Below are positions 1 through 22,345 of a stretch of 26,702 nt of DNA, one piece after another. Both the position numbers and the translations under genes were made by a program. Source of the DNA: Botryllus schlosseri (lineage: Eukaryota > Chordata > Ascidiacea > Stolidobranchia > Styelidae). The stretch lies in contig ATSW01108664.1 in the NCBI GenBank assembly GCA_000444245.1, positions 1 through 26,702 of the forward strand. The letters run 5' to 3'. The stretch's first letter is position 1, and every line of letters starts with the position of its first letter. Below the pieces are notes generated by a model, which was given only the letters and a program-made list of their open reading frames with translations, was not told the origin of the DNA and ran no database searches.

Positions 1-60
1 AAATGTGCAATGACTCGAAATGACTCGTGACTCGAAGGTAGTGACTTGATCCCAACACTG
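1..60 (+). mobile_element. Family C (hAT-like foldback) right-end fragment
   Basis: It contains gcaatgactcgaaatgactc and ends gtgacttgatcccaacactg, a decayed form of the family C end seen at 11375-11393 (cttggctacaaccctg). The copy is cut by the window start. It is dense in TGACTCG motifs like the other copies. Confidence 0.55.
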
Positions 61-119
61 TTAGGAAAACGAATGACGATTTGATATGAAATGCACTTGA
101 TTCAATGATCACGGCTTCA

Positions 120-350
120 CGAATTCACTAATTCAAATTCTAATCCCATTTGAAGCAACTATGTAGCTCTAATTCTAATTCTAGTCTAATGTGAAAAAAT
201 ACTACAGTATGTTGCTATAATTCTAATTCTAATCTAATTTGGAAAAACTAGTTACAATACTAATTCTAATCAAATTTGAAAAAAAACGTATAGTTATAAT
301 TCTAATCTAATTTGGAAAAAGATGTGTAGCTATAATTCTAATATAAGTTG
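120..350 (+). repeat. Family E: ~50-55 bp tandem units (TTCTAATCTAATTTGGAAAAA)
   Basis: About five imperfect units of the pattern ctaattctaatctaattt, then ggaaaaa, then a spacer resembling tgtgtagctataa. Units recur at about 50-55 bp. The same unit appears at 1905-1965, 5990-6080 and 17335-17410. It looks like the right-hand part of a longer dispersed repeat, which starts at least as far left as the cttgattcaatgatcacggc block near 98. Confidence 0.65.
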
Positions 351-1020
351 AAGCTGAAGATTTTCTAGTCTGGTAGTAGTTGTCCGATCCTGCCTCGTTT
401 GAACTTGAATGGTCTAAACGTGTTATTCACTAAGGGATTCCGATAAATATCATTGTCATTTATTATTGTGGGGTCAGGTTTGGGCTAGAATTGTTTTCTT
501 CTGGTGATCCCCATGTTAGTTTTATGACCGATCGACATTCGATCAGGTGGTCTTTGTTAACAGACCGTGAAATCCTAACCGGCCGCAAATAAGTTCACTC
601 AAGTGCGCGGCTTTGTTTTGACGGACGAAGACAAACCGTTCGTGTCGCTACAATTGCGTTAACTCGCACGATAAAGGTGTAGTTGTGGCGAATAAAGTTT
701 GGTTTTTAGTCATAATCTACTTCCGCGAGCATGTCACTTGGCTGGCTTGGCGTTATCGATTTTACATACGGAAGCAAACGCCACAACTTAACATACCACG
801 AGCGTACAAAATCAACACAGAGCGGTGATTCTCAAGCTACCGCCCGGGGAAGCTCGGGTCTATAGCAAATGTATCATTGAACCACAATTGGGTACGATCT
901 CGCAATAGCGATCCGCGTTAAATATTATACATTAAATCGGTTCTGCGTGTGCCGGTGTCGAACTTTTGTAAACTACTGTTTCTTATTGTAGTTCCAGTTG
1001 CGAATTGAAAACGATAGTGA
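351..1020. other. Upstream intron, no recognised feature
   Basis: Moderately CpG-rich single-copy-looking sequence. I see no AKT exon, no tRNA and no clear inverted repeats. It could be part of a decayed family B element whose recognisable end lies just to the right. Confidence 0.3.
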
Positions 1021-1186
1021 CCAAAAAAACTAGAAAACGTGTGAATCGTGATACCGGTGTCCTGATGTGCTATGTTATTGCTGTATCAGTGTCGTAGCCA
1101 GGGGTTAGGTTTTGGGACTACGTAGTTGCGGACTTTTAAAGGTCGTTAATTCTAGTTCGCATTTTGAAAATCCAGTAGCTTGTACG
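1021..1186 (+). mobile_element. Family B element, partial
   Basis: Shares with the copy at 12091-12536 the blocks gtgaatcgtgatacc, a degraded gtcgtagccagggg core, taattctagttcgc and attttgaaaatccagtag followed by cttgtac. The last block is the family B terminus (reverse complement of gtacaaactactggattttc). The left end is not recognisable. Confidence 0.6.
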
Positions 1187-1620
1187 TACAAGTATGACCT
1201 ATGTTAGGTTACTGCACGACACGTCAGTACCACAGTTAATGCGAAATTGCGGGCTTCGCGCGTCTATGCCACACGAGATTCGATTCATATCGGCGAGGTT
1301 TCAAGCCAGAGAATTTTCGTGTTAACCGAGTTTACACTCTGGCCGCGACCTAGGTTTGGAGTGGCACGGTAAAATTGAATTCACGCTGTTGCCCTGGAAC
1401 GTACATTGCGCAACTGCCGGGCGCTGTTGACCCGCTTATCGAGGCAAACAAAGATTTGGTTCAATCGCGCGGGCCGGGTGTTTTGTAAATAGGCTCTCGA
1501 CACGCGGACATTCCGATATGCGACGAGAGTCGCGGTTGAAACGCGGTCGTTCGCCGTTTATGACGTCAGAATCATGTCTCATCGCTGATAGCGGAACTGC
1601 GCATCCTCTGCGATAACTAG
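1187..1620. other. CpG-rich stretch of upstream intron
   Basis: Contains many CG dinucleotides (for example gaaattgcgggcttcgcgcg and cggtcgttcgccg) compared with the AT-rich repeats on each side. No open reading frame or exon-like signal was recognised. It could be the unique remainder of a transposon interior or a regulatory CpG-rich patch. I cannot tell which. Confidence 0.25.
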
Positions 1621-1963
1621 ATAATTGTAGTTATGTAATTAGACTAGTTAGGCCGAATGCCGGTAATGTAGTGCTAATTCTAATTTGCGAAATGTTTCGA
1701 TGCTCCAATTTTAAATCTAATGTCATTTCTGATTATCCTGAAAATGTTACTAAAGCACTGTATAGCGCCAAACTCTTGTACATTATGTTTCCATTCTCTT
1801 GCTTATGACAATGAATGATACGAATTGAACTCGATTAGGCCATTGTTCTTTATAATTGGAAATGAAATTCCATTTCCTACTTTTAACGAATTCTGTAATT
1901 CTATTTCTAATCCAGTTCAGAAATAAACTGTGTAGCTATATAATTCTAATATAATTTGGAACA
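1621..1963 (+). repeat. Family E dispersed repeat copy
   Basis: Matches 17095-17410 and 5370-5531 through taatttgcgaaatgtttcga, a tgctcc block, atctaat, ttatcctgaaaatg and actgtatag. It ends in the tandem-type unit tgtgtagctatataattcta. It abuts the family A terminus at 1964 directly. Confidence 0.6.
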
Positions 1964-3375
1964 GCTTCTTGGAGGTACAGAACTTCAATACTCAATAGAA
2001 TAATGTATTGATTGTGAAATAAACCCGAACTAGTAGATAATTCGAAAGAACGCTGTGTTGCATAATCTAGGAAAACTGAGTTTTTTTCCTAGTCGATATC
2101 GTATTTAGATTCCTACTAACTAACCTATTTAGTTAGTTGGCGGTCAACTGACTATCGTTTTTTAGTAGTTCTAGTTCTAGCTCTAGTTGCGCGTTTTGAT
2201 AAACAATATTGTTCGTATTGAAAGCGACATCCATTTTTTCGCGTTACCGTTTTGTTCCCGTAATAGCGGGTTCACGCTCGGTCGTACTCGTTGTTTGCGG
2301 CGACGTTGCCAATACATTCCGCGTGCGCGCGCGCACCCCGTTAACCCTTGAGACTAGAGAAATCTCCTTCTTTTGATCGGCGATAAATATTTGGCTGCGC
2401 CCAAGAGACGACCCGAACGCGCGTCGTCCCTTGTCGTCATAATGTCATTGACGCAATGCGCGACCCGGTCAAATCCATTTGAACTCGGGCCCGCGATATG
2501 AAGTTCGTCTGGGATTTTGTGTACGACCGTGTTTTGAATTGCCCTCAAAAGAGTCGATGCAGACTTTGAGACGCAACGTCGACATCGATGTCTGCCCGAT
2601 TGCTGTCAATTTGGTGCTGCATCGGTACGTGGGAACTGATTTCTTGAACGATATATTCATATGAAACCATCGCACCACTATATGCAATATACAATGTTAA
2701 TTGAACCATATTCATATTGAAATGAACCCGAATATTTCGGCTGACTCTCGTCAGGGGTAATCGTCAGCTACTAGCAGAGAATTGGAAAGAACATTGTCTA
2801 TCAACAATCTATCGCAAAAGGATGACGTAATCAGCATGAAATCTCAAATAGGAGAGCGTTCCATGTACTATTTTAAGACGGTACAGGCGGGTACACGAAC
2901 TCCTTTTGTAGACAAAGCCTTGGGCTGATGTATTCTGATGAAGGTCGACTCCAAGGCACACACGTAAAAGTGTGACCTGCCCCTTCCGATCACGCGAAAT
3001 CTGTCGTCTCGATAATTTTTCGCGCAAGCGGGATTATCTATCAGATGTTTGCCAATGGCAGAATTTATGGCCTTTGAACGCTCAGCATCAAGCTCGAGCG
3101 GATGAGTCAAGGGTGAGCTTTTCACCGAGCGTGATGCGCGTGTTGTGATGAATCTAAGTACGTGCTGGTTTATGCGTACCTGCAAACGCTTCCGGCGCAG
3201 CCACAATCGCAGTGGCATAATGTTCAACAATTTCAACTGTAATTGGCACAATTTCAATGTTCTTTCCAATTCTCTATTAGTGGCTGACGAATACCATCTG
3301 AAAATGTTCGGGTTCATTTCAATATGATTATATTATTATTGAACTGTATATTGAAGTTCTGAACCTCCAAGAAGC
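1964..3375. mobile_element. Family A long-inverted-repeat element, composite
   Basis: The left end gcttcttggaggtacagaac (1964) and the right end ttctgaacctccaagaagc (to 3375) are inverted. The subterminal sequence also pairs: aataaacccgaac and aattcgaaagaacgctgtg on the left face cacaatttcaatgttctttc and cgggttcatttcaatatgat on the right. Arms are about 100-150 bp. A second forward copy of the arm lies inside (2682-2812) and matches the right arm better than the outer left one, so two elements or a partial duplication are superimposed. No transposase was recognised. The interior is GC-richer, with short unassignable open frames. Confidence 0.6.
2682..2812 (+). repeat. Internal family A inverted-repeat arm
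   Basis: Reads catattgaaatgaacccgaa, then a cggctgac...cgtcagct block, then agagaattggaaagaacatt. This is almost the exact reverse complement of 3225-3345. Together they could form a 2682-3375 element of about 0.7 kb, but its outermost terminus is degraded on the left. Confidence 0.7.
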
Positions 3376-4320
3376 TCTTCAAATATCTGTTTCGAAAGGC
3401 TTCCAAACCGCGGCCGGGTTCAATTTTTTTGCCAGCGTGTGCTGTATCACATATGTCATGTTTTCAGTTGGTTTTGTTGCGTAAAGTCATACGTATAGTA
3501 ACCAGTTCGCAGATGGTATAAAATTTCGCGAAATTAATCTTATAGCATGGAAGCATTTCACAAATTAGATTATGATTTCGGCATTTCGCTATAATTAGTA
3601 TAATTAATCAACTGGGGCAATCAATTTGTCGAAATCTGGCTGAAACCGACCACTGCTTTCAAATGATCGTTACAGCACGGATTTTAGGATGATATTTGCC
3701 TGTCGTGTCCCGAACTTTAGCGTCAAATTCGATTCGAAGACAGTAAGCGGCGCACTATCGGGTTCGGGCGAATCTTGCACCCGTTTTTCCGAAGCGCTAA
3801 TGCTTTTACGTTTGTACCTTTAGCGACATGGGGGAAATCGACGTAAAGACTTCGTGCTTTCAATTCGGTAAACCGGGTCGCGGTCATTTCTAGGATATCG
3901 TGATTTCGAAGGCATAAGCCCTAGTTTACTTTTATTATATCATGTTGCGTTTTCGGTTAGTTTACTTGTGAGCCCGTATGCATCATAGGCTGCTTGCAAT
4001 GTGCGTAAATGCATTTGTTTTTCGACACAGTAATTTGTGATTTCTCCGCGAAATCGTTCTTCAGCGTAATCGGCGGACGTAATTTAACGCTTCGCGTTAT
4101 GAAGGATGTTATTNGCGTTCAGCGCGATCCGATTCGGACATTAACTTCGACGTCCAAGCTTCCGTAACGGTGTGGCGTCGAAGCAAATTGGTTATTTCGG
4201 AATATGAGCCGTTTTAAGTTGAAATTCTAGTCCATATCGGGAGTGAAACGGCGTCGTTATGTTAGTTCGTGAAACCAGACTGATAGCTCAGCGCGTCAGA
4301 GCTGAACTGGAAAATATTCC
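3376..4320. other. Upstream intron with family E traces
   Basis: Mostly unrecognised, CpG-moderate sequence. The block gaagcatttcacaaattaga near 3550 is the reverse complement of the family E taatttgtgaaatgttt block. One N lies at 4114. No exon found. Confidence 0.3.
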
Positions 4321-4344
4321 GCGTTTACAAATAAAATTACAATT

Positions 4345-4830
4345 ATAGCAACACGTTTTTTACAAATTAGATTTGAATTAAAATGACCGAATTCGCAAAA
4401 TTCCGAATTCGAAGAAAACACTACAAAAATCGAGCTCACTTCGTAAAATTACATAATATGACGCAACAATACACAGTTCCCCGGTAGCATTTTCATGACT
4501 ACCAGAAATTAGATTACAATTAGAATTAAAATGGGAGCGTAGAAACATTCATTAGACTGTAGTTAGATTCGTTCGGTCTGATTAGCGCAACACTAATTAG
4601 CCGACTAGAATCGCAAATGTCTTCACGCCAGGGTTGACTCGTTTCGCGCTACACAGTTCACAGGCGCGTTTTCATGAATACCAGAAATTAAATTCGATTT
4701 AAAACGGGAGCATGGAAACATTTCACAAATGAGATCTCTGGCATCTCGCTTAAATCAGTCGAATTAAACATCTTAGATTATCTGGTAGTCTGGCCGATGC
4801 CCGAATAGCCGAGATTCGATATTCCGTAGG
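4345..4830 (-). repeat. Family E units in reverse, three tandem-like copies
   Basis: Three blocks repeat at roughly 150-180 bp: acaaattagatttgaattaa (~4361), catgactaccagaaattaga (~4494) and catgaataccagaaattaaa (~4672). The latter two are preceded by cacagttc and followed by gggagcgtagaaacatt or gggagcatggaaacatt. All are reverse complements of the family E block near 1690 and 5420. The match ends around ggtagtctggccgatgcccg at about 4803. Confidence 0.6.
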
Positions 4831-4875
4831 CTTAGAATTTTAAATTTGACTGGGCCGAATTCATTTCCGGCGAGC

Positions 4876-5003
4876 GCTTCTTGGAGGTACAGAACTTCAA
4901 AATACGATTGCGTAATGTAATATATTCATATTGAAATTCACCCAAGTATTGTTAGCGGATATTAGAGAATTGGAAAGAACATTGCACATCAACAATTGTA
5001 TCG
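4876..5003 (+). mobile_element. Family A left terminus (solo arm)
   Basis: Begins gcttcttggaggtacagaac, continues catattgaaattcacccaag and then agagaattggaaagaacatt, matching the 1964, 2682 and 3225 arms. No matching right end was found before 5370, so the element is truncated or its right side has diverged. A CpG-rich stretch follows to about 5330, with no recognised content. Confidence 0.65.
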
Positions 5004-5369
5004 CCAGCTATGTTTTATTCGCTATTCGCCGGCGACGCGTTACGGTTTCGATATCACCGTCGGGCGCGCGGATACTCGGTTGAACATTAGCCTGAATTCC
5101 TGAGCGATGACTCGCCGCGCACCCTTCCCGGTCGGGCACGGCGCTATTGCGAAATTCCGATACGCTCCAGGCTGCGAATTGTTGGCCGCAGCTCCGCGCG
5201 TCGGCAATCAATTGCGCGCTTTTCAGTTGTTGTTTTGATGGTAACGCGATGCGTGCGGTCGGCGAGCCTGCGTGTCGTGGCTCGGCCGCAATTCGGAAGT
5301 AGCGTTGCTACTCGGAGATCTTGGCAATACGCTAGATTTACCTACTAAATCAAACTCGGACAACGAGAT

Positions 5370-5531
5370 AATGCCGGTTTTCTAACGAATTATAGCGAAA
5401 TGTCGGTACTCTAATTTGTGAAATGTTTCTTTGCTCTACTTTCAATTTTAATCTAATTTCTGGTATTCAGGAAAATGCAACAGGAGAACTGTATACTGTA
5501 TAGTCCAAAACGACCCAAGCTTGCTGTACAG
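5370..5531 (+). repeat. Family E copy, left part, interrupted by a family D insertion
   Basis: Shares ctaatttgtgaaatgtttct, aatctaatttctgg, gagaactgtatac and cccaagcttgctgtacag with the copy at 17095-17260. There, gccaagcttgttgtgcag continues straight into acatttgccgtgc. Here it is broken by tagggctgttcagg, which marks the insertion point of a hAT-like element. The family E tail appears to resume near 5945. Confidence 0.6.
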
Positions 5532-5935
5532 TAGGGCTGTTCAGGTTCACAAAAAAACTTTCCTCAAATTTCACTGGCTATGCGACAAAATTGTTAAGTT
5601 GTGAAAACAACGCTGCACACCAACTTTGGCCCAATTCCAACCAGTAGAAGCGATTTTTCTTGCAGTAGAAAGTTTTGAATATAAATAAAAGAATAAAATT
5701 TCAAATTTTTCTGTCAACCCCATAAAATTGTCAGGCTGTCAGTAGAGATGATGCACACCAAATTTGGCTCAATCCCAACCACTGGAAGCGAAGTTATTGC
5801 GGTAGAAAATTTTTTATTTGAATAAAATAGTATTTACGGTGGCTAACTCTTTAATTATTTATTATAAAATCATGGAATTGGAAATTTTTCTACTGCAATA
5901 ACTTCGCTACTAGCGGTTAGAATTGAGCCAATGAG
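5532..5935. mobile_element. Family D hAT-like foldback element, right end lost
   Basis: The left end is tagggctgttcagg. Subterminal blocks tttcactggctatgcgacaa, gcacaccaactttggcccaa and tccaaccagtagaagcg match the other D copies. An internal hairpin pairs actggaagcgaagttattgc (~5780) with gcaataacttcgctactagc (~5898) around a centre near 5850. The right half stops at gaattgagccaatgagcc. The preceding ctgtacag resembles the 8-bp target site flanking the intact copy at 18241. Confidence 0.65.
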
Positions 5936-5944
5936 CCATGAGAA

Positions 5945-6110
5945 TTAACAGTATATTGTAAACGTAACTTGATTCAATTTTCAAGTTTTCACGAATTCTA
6001 ATTCTAATCTAATTGGGAAAAAAAAACTGTGCAGCTTTAATTCTAATTTTTGTATAATTTGGAATATAGCTGTTGCTCTGCTTCTTATTCTAGTCCAAGT
6101 TGGAAAAAAT
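5945..6110 (+). repeat. Family E copy, right part
   Basis: Contains cttgattcaattttcaagtt, then ttcacgaattctaattctaa and tctaattgggaaaaa, then a tgtgcagctttaattctaat unit. This corresponds to the blocks near 98-300 and 17315-17420. It is probably the remainder of the copy split by the element at 5532. Confidence 0.55.
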
Positions 6111-6611
6111 TGTCAGAGTTATGCATCGATCAAGATCTATAAAATTACGAGAAGCCTCGGCAAATGGCGAATAATCGTGACAAACCACTACATTTACCAA
6201 CTCAATTACAGTAAATTGACAAACATACACTAGATTTGAATGTTAGGCCAAAACCGTAAAGAAAATCATTAACTACGAGGAAAGGCATGATCCCGACCAA
6301 TAAGATTACAAGAAAACTGGGCATTTGAGAAATTGTGACAAAACATTAGAGGTACCAACTAGTCTATTCACGTGACTGCGTATTCCGTCACGCTCGGGCT
6401 AGTTCGACAGGAAACCTTCTGTGAATTGGTGGGAGACCCGCGCGCCGGCCGTGATTCAAGAAATCAATGTGTTTATAGATTCGTTCCACCTCATTTCCGG
6501 GATGTTCATTACACGCCATTCATAAGTAGAGTTTCTTGACAGTAATAGCTTCGACTGGGGCAATTCAGCGGTCAAACGAGCTGGTTTGAATGCGTGCACT
6601 GCACGTCATAG
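6111..6611. other. Upstream intron, no recognised feature
   Basis: AT-rich with a short GC-rich stretch near 6430-6450. No exon, repeat family or RNA gene recognised. Confidence 0.3.
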
Positions 6612-6999
6612 CTGCACAAACTACTGGATTTTCAAAATGCGCAACTAGAACTAACGACTTTTTAAAATCCGCAACGAACTAGAACACAGCTATCTAGATT
6701 CAATCCTGAAGAAATTCATTAATTTATATTTTCGGATCGGTTTCCCTTTCCCACGTGAACATCAGTACTAGTTTGGATTGGGAGGGGTTTGGTCCCACAA
6801 ACCCCAGCCCCTGGCTGCGCCACTGTTAGTAGTGATGACTCTGACTGCAAGAACATCACGCAACAAAACACCACGATTCATGTCAAACGACACTGGTTTT
6901 CTTGTTGTTTGGCGACTAAATTATATTTTATAAATGCGCAACTAGAACAAGAACTACTCATTAATCAAAATATTCAACTAACTAAATTGGTGGTTTGTC
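6612..6999 (-). mobile_element. Family B miniature element
   Basis: Starts tgcacaaactactggatttt and ends near ggtggtttgtccg, an imperfect inverted end. Inside are caactagaac arrays, the gggaggggtttgg block and the family core cccctggctgcgccactg, followed by ttagtagtgatgactctgac. The same order is seen in the copy at 21971-22345 and, inverted, at 12091-12536. It is about 388 bp with no coding capacity, and ends some 260 nt before the first AKT exon in the window. Confidence 0.7.
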
Positions 7000-7259
7000 C
7001 GAAACGAACGAAACTGAATAATTCGCAATCGGGATGAATGTTTTGATTCAAGCGGTTTGGGTGTTTTTGTAAAATAAGCTGTACCGCGTATACTTTGTTC
7101 AGACAACATGTCTCTGAGACTTTTTCACCACTCGGCTGATAGGAAGTGTAGTGATTCATGTAGCGTTGCATTGCAAAGCGACTGAGTGCATTCGTAATAG
7201 CGTGTTGTGTTGTTGTACTGCATTTTGAGTGCCACTCACGCGTAGGTATTTTCTTACAG

Positions 7260-19363
<12,104 letters not shown>

Positions 19364-20261
19364 AATCACTGCCATCGTACAAGCCTACACGCTTTCGGCG
19401 AACGTAACCACGGCAATCCGCGTTCTCCGGACGTCAGAAACTCTAAGACAAAAACTATTTGGAACCGTCGGCTTTTTCTTGATCATTCGAAGACGGTCGC
19501 GCGTGACCCTCCCCCCGTTTTGGGGCCAGTTAACACTGTATGCATGCTGCGCATTGCTAGCCAATGTTATTGTAGAGTATGTTGTGCCTTGCTACTGTAA
19601 CGGTGAACAATGTGTGTTGCACAGTGTCGCACTCTTTCTAACTAGAGCCTGATGGATTTCGAGTCAATACCAATAAGACATATAACTAGCACTGATAACT
19701 CAGATACATTCGCCGATATTCAAAAGATATGGGATCTAGCTTAAGACGCATTTCCAAAACTTCAAGCATTTATCAAAACGGCTTCGCAGCCATCACTGAA
19801 AAGGCTGCATCTGGACACCTGTGAAGCTATAAAAATATATCAATATTCTCAGTTTAGCATTCGCAGATTACGGTTCTCTGATCCCATACTAACATGCTGT
19901 GACGTCATGAAATTTGCCGATATTTTTTTACCTCTAATGGCCGATTCAAAGTGTGATATCAACTCAAAGTGGTAACCGGCTGGGCTCTGTTTATAACACA
20001 AGCGTGGGTGCTGTCGAATGCGCATGTTTGCATTCAGTTACCAGTGTCTGCGCTTTAATATTTTGGAAGCATGCGATATGTAATTCACCTGCTGAATGCT
20101 CGGGTGGGGGGTGATTTTTTCCCAAAAATTGTGCTGATAATCGCTGAAAATGCGAAGGACATTCTGTGCGCTAATAGGTTCTTGCCGAGACTGACGTTTT
20201 AACGCCCTTGTAAACCGCTGCAGCTCACGGAACCAGCCCATTATCTAGCTAACACTAGTTA
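19364..20261 (+). other. AKT 3' UTR start, extent unknown
   Basis: Sequence after the AKT stop codon. It must begin as 3' UTR, but I see no clear AATAAA signal followed by a GT-rich element, so I cannot place the cleavage site. Weak variants such as GATAAA occur later (near 20364 and 21461). I recognise no repeat family and no coding signal in 19364-20261. Confidence 0.5.
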
Positions 20262-20456
20262 AACGATGGGTTTCCAACCTATTTTATACCATGGCCCCAT
20301 AGAAAAATCATTTTAATTGAATACACTGGTCTGTACAGATATAGTGGTTGTAGATTTAGAGATGATAAATTCGATCATTTATTTTTCGAATTTTTCATGG
20401 CTTTCTGAAAAGGGCCACAGTTTGGGCCATGGCACTTTGGTTGGGAACCTCTGCGC
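20262..20456. mobile_element. Small inverted-repeat element, GGGTTTCCAACC ends
   Basis: Left gatgggtttccaaccta with taccatggcccca faces right gggccatggcacttt with ggttgggaacctctgcgc. The ends are inverted and hAT-like (compare AGGTTCCCAACC). The element is about 195 bp. No exact target duplication was found. Confidence 0.5.
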
Positions 20457-21207
20457 TAGACAGTGTAAACTCGCCCATTTCGCAATCCCAGCGCACATAT
20501 ATCTAACCTGCGAAATACTTGGAGATCGCTGGTGGACATTCGTATATCATAGCTTTCACATTTACCGACCGAGGTTTGAGTGTTTCCGCGCAAATCCATT
20601 GTATTTAATCGTATCTCCACAGCGGGCTTGTCGATTCCTTTCTATTCATGCATGGACGACACTGACGCTTAAGACTTACAGACGCCATTCTTGAACCAAT
20701 ATATTTTGCTATCGTAATGTCATTTTTTTGTTATTTATGCCAGTTCTTTTACAGATTTGAAAAGTTTTATTAGGCCATGCGGCGTTTGACTTTCCTGTGT
20801 ATAGTTTTTGTCCGTACCGGCCCTTGAAAAAGACTGTATTTCATCCGGAAATCACGTATTTAGTTCCCTCGATTCTATACCGACTTGATATCATACGTTT
20901 TGTCTAACGCCTGCCGCACGGCAGCGTGTCTGAGTTGAGGTTGACTTGAGCAATATACATTATGTGGTGCACTTTACTTACCGACGCACGTCTCCGCTCC
21001 TATGGGCCGGGCTCTACCTCATCCAGTGTTTCGAGTGACGTGGGACACTAGGCTATTTATGGCGTTTTCTAAAATTGTATTTGATGCGCAGGATATTGAA
21101 ATTGTGTTGCCAATATTCTGTGTCTAATGCCCTGGCGTGACGTGGAGTCAAAGACGACTGCAAAAGTTTATTATTCGCGATGGCTTGATTCCAAATCTTT
21201 TTTCAAG
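20457..21207. other. Downstream of AKT, no recognised feature
   Basis: Open frames near 20317-20694 have no recognisable product. No repeats, RNA genes or polyadenylation site could be assigned. Confidence 0.3.
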
Positions 21208-21586
21208 TAGGGCTGAGCAAAATCAGGTACCTGAACTGAGCATTAGGATTCAGTCGAGTTTAAATTTGTACTTTTAATGCGACCGCAAATAATATAGCGC
21301 CAGTTCAACATCACATTCATGATAATTTTGTATTTTTTCGACCACACGACTTTGCAGGTCATTTCCAGTAACAGCTTTGTACTGCATGTTTCCTATGCTG
21401 GGATTTAAGGTTTACAGACTTCCACAGCGGAAAATGGTATCCAAACTATAATTCTCGTCGATAAATTTACTCCCCCCCGGCAAGGAGCGTGTAATTTCTC
21501 TGCTCAAAACATCATTACTTGACTCGAATAATTATAATTATTACTCGATTCAGATTCAAGTACACTATTCATTCTGCCCAGCTCTA
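21208..21586. mobile_element. Inverted-repeat element, TAGRGCTGRGCARAAT ends
   Basis: The left end tagggctgagcaaaat and the right end attctgcccagctcta are inverted over about 16 bp with three mismatches. The interior of about 380 bp has no long open frame. The ends resemble hAT-type miniature elements, but the flanks (ttttcaag, cctgattg) do not match. Confidence 0.5.
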
Positions 21587-21970
21587 CCTGATTGGAAACT
21601 GTTGTTTATGACAGTGGTTTTACCTTTAGAATGTTGTCGGCGGATGGTTGACTTTCATTGCATTCATGTATCGTATCTTCCACAGTTTCGGAACCCACTG
21701 TACAGATGTGGAATTTTGGATGTTTCGTTGTTGACGATTAATTTTGAAGCTGTGCTCTTCAAGGTAAATCAATGTTACTGGCAGACTGTCGCTCACACTG
21801 AGATGTCGTTTTTGGTGCTTTATAGCAACGGTTTGTTATCTGCAGGCCGTGCCTCGCTGTTACTCTGCCTAAAGACGCTTTCATATTCACCCGTGCGCTT
21901 GCTATCTCTCTTGTATGAACGTTGGCCGTTTTATGTTTGTTACCTGTCCGATGATCTCCTTACGTCAGAT
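21587..21970. other. Downstream of AKT, 151-codon open frame, unassigned
   Basis: An open frame at 21602-22057 starts MFMTVVLPLECCRRMVDFHC. It runs on into the family B element, has no known motif and no codon pattern I can trust. I consider it chance. Confidence 0.3.
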
Positions 21971-22345
21971 TTGTACAAACTACTGGATTTTCAAAATGCG
22001 CAACTAGAACTACTCGCTTTTCCAAACTTGTTACTAATGACGTTCAAATATCCTTAACTAGCTAGATTCGATTCGAACAAGTTGGAAATGGGAAGGTTTT
22101 CGGCCCCTCAAAACTCCACCCCTGGCTGCACCACTGTTGGTAGGTCAGTAGTGATGACTCTTAAGCTTGAAATGGCGGCAAGAAAATCACACAGCAGAAC
22201 ACGATCACGATTTACGCCGTACGACGACGGTGTTTTCTAGTTCTTTGGCGACTAACACTAGAGCAACTCGCGTTTCAAAGTCCGCAACTAGAAATACTCG
22301 CAATTCAAAAGACGTAACTGGAACTAGAACTAGTAGTTTGTGCAA
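21971..22345 (-). mobile_element. Family B miniature element, best-defined copy
   Basis: Terminal inverted repeats ttgtacaaactact and agtagtttgtgcaa match at 13 of 14 positions. Internal parts in order: tgcgcaactagaactact, a gggaaggttttcggcccctc block, the core cccctggctgcaccactg, gtagtgatgactct, then caactagaaatactcgc and ggaactagaactagtag arrays. 375 bp. The target duplication is not evident. Confidence 0.75.

Noticed and set aside
4274-4330. tRNA-like stretch gatagctcagcgcgtcagag
   Set aside because: It looks like a tRNA D-arm and box A, but no box B or T-arm follows at the right distance and no cloverleaf can be drawn. Probably chance or a very old remnant.
20262-20456. Possible short gene or regulatory hairpin after AKT
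   Set aside because: The inverted ends with GGTTSCCAACC and the ccatggcccc / gggccatgg blocks fit a miniature transposon better.
21602-22057. 151-codon open frame
   Set aside because: Its last ~30 codons are family B repeat sequence and the rest has no known motif. No splice or regulatory context supports a gene.
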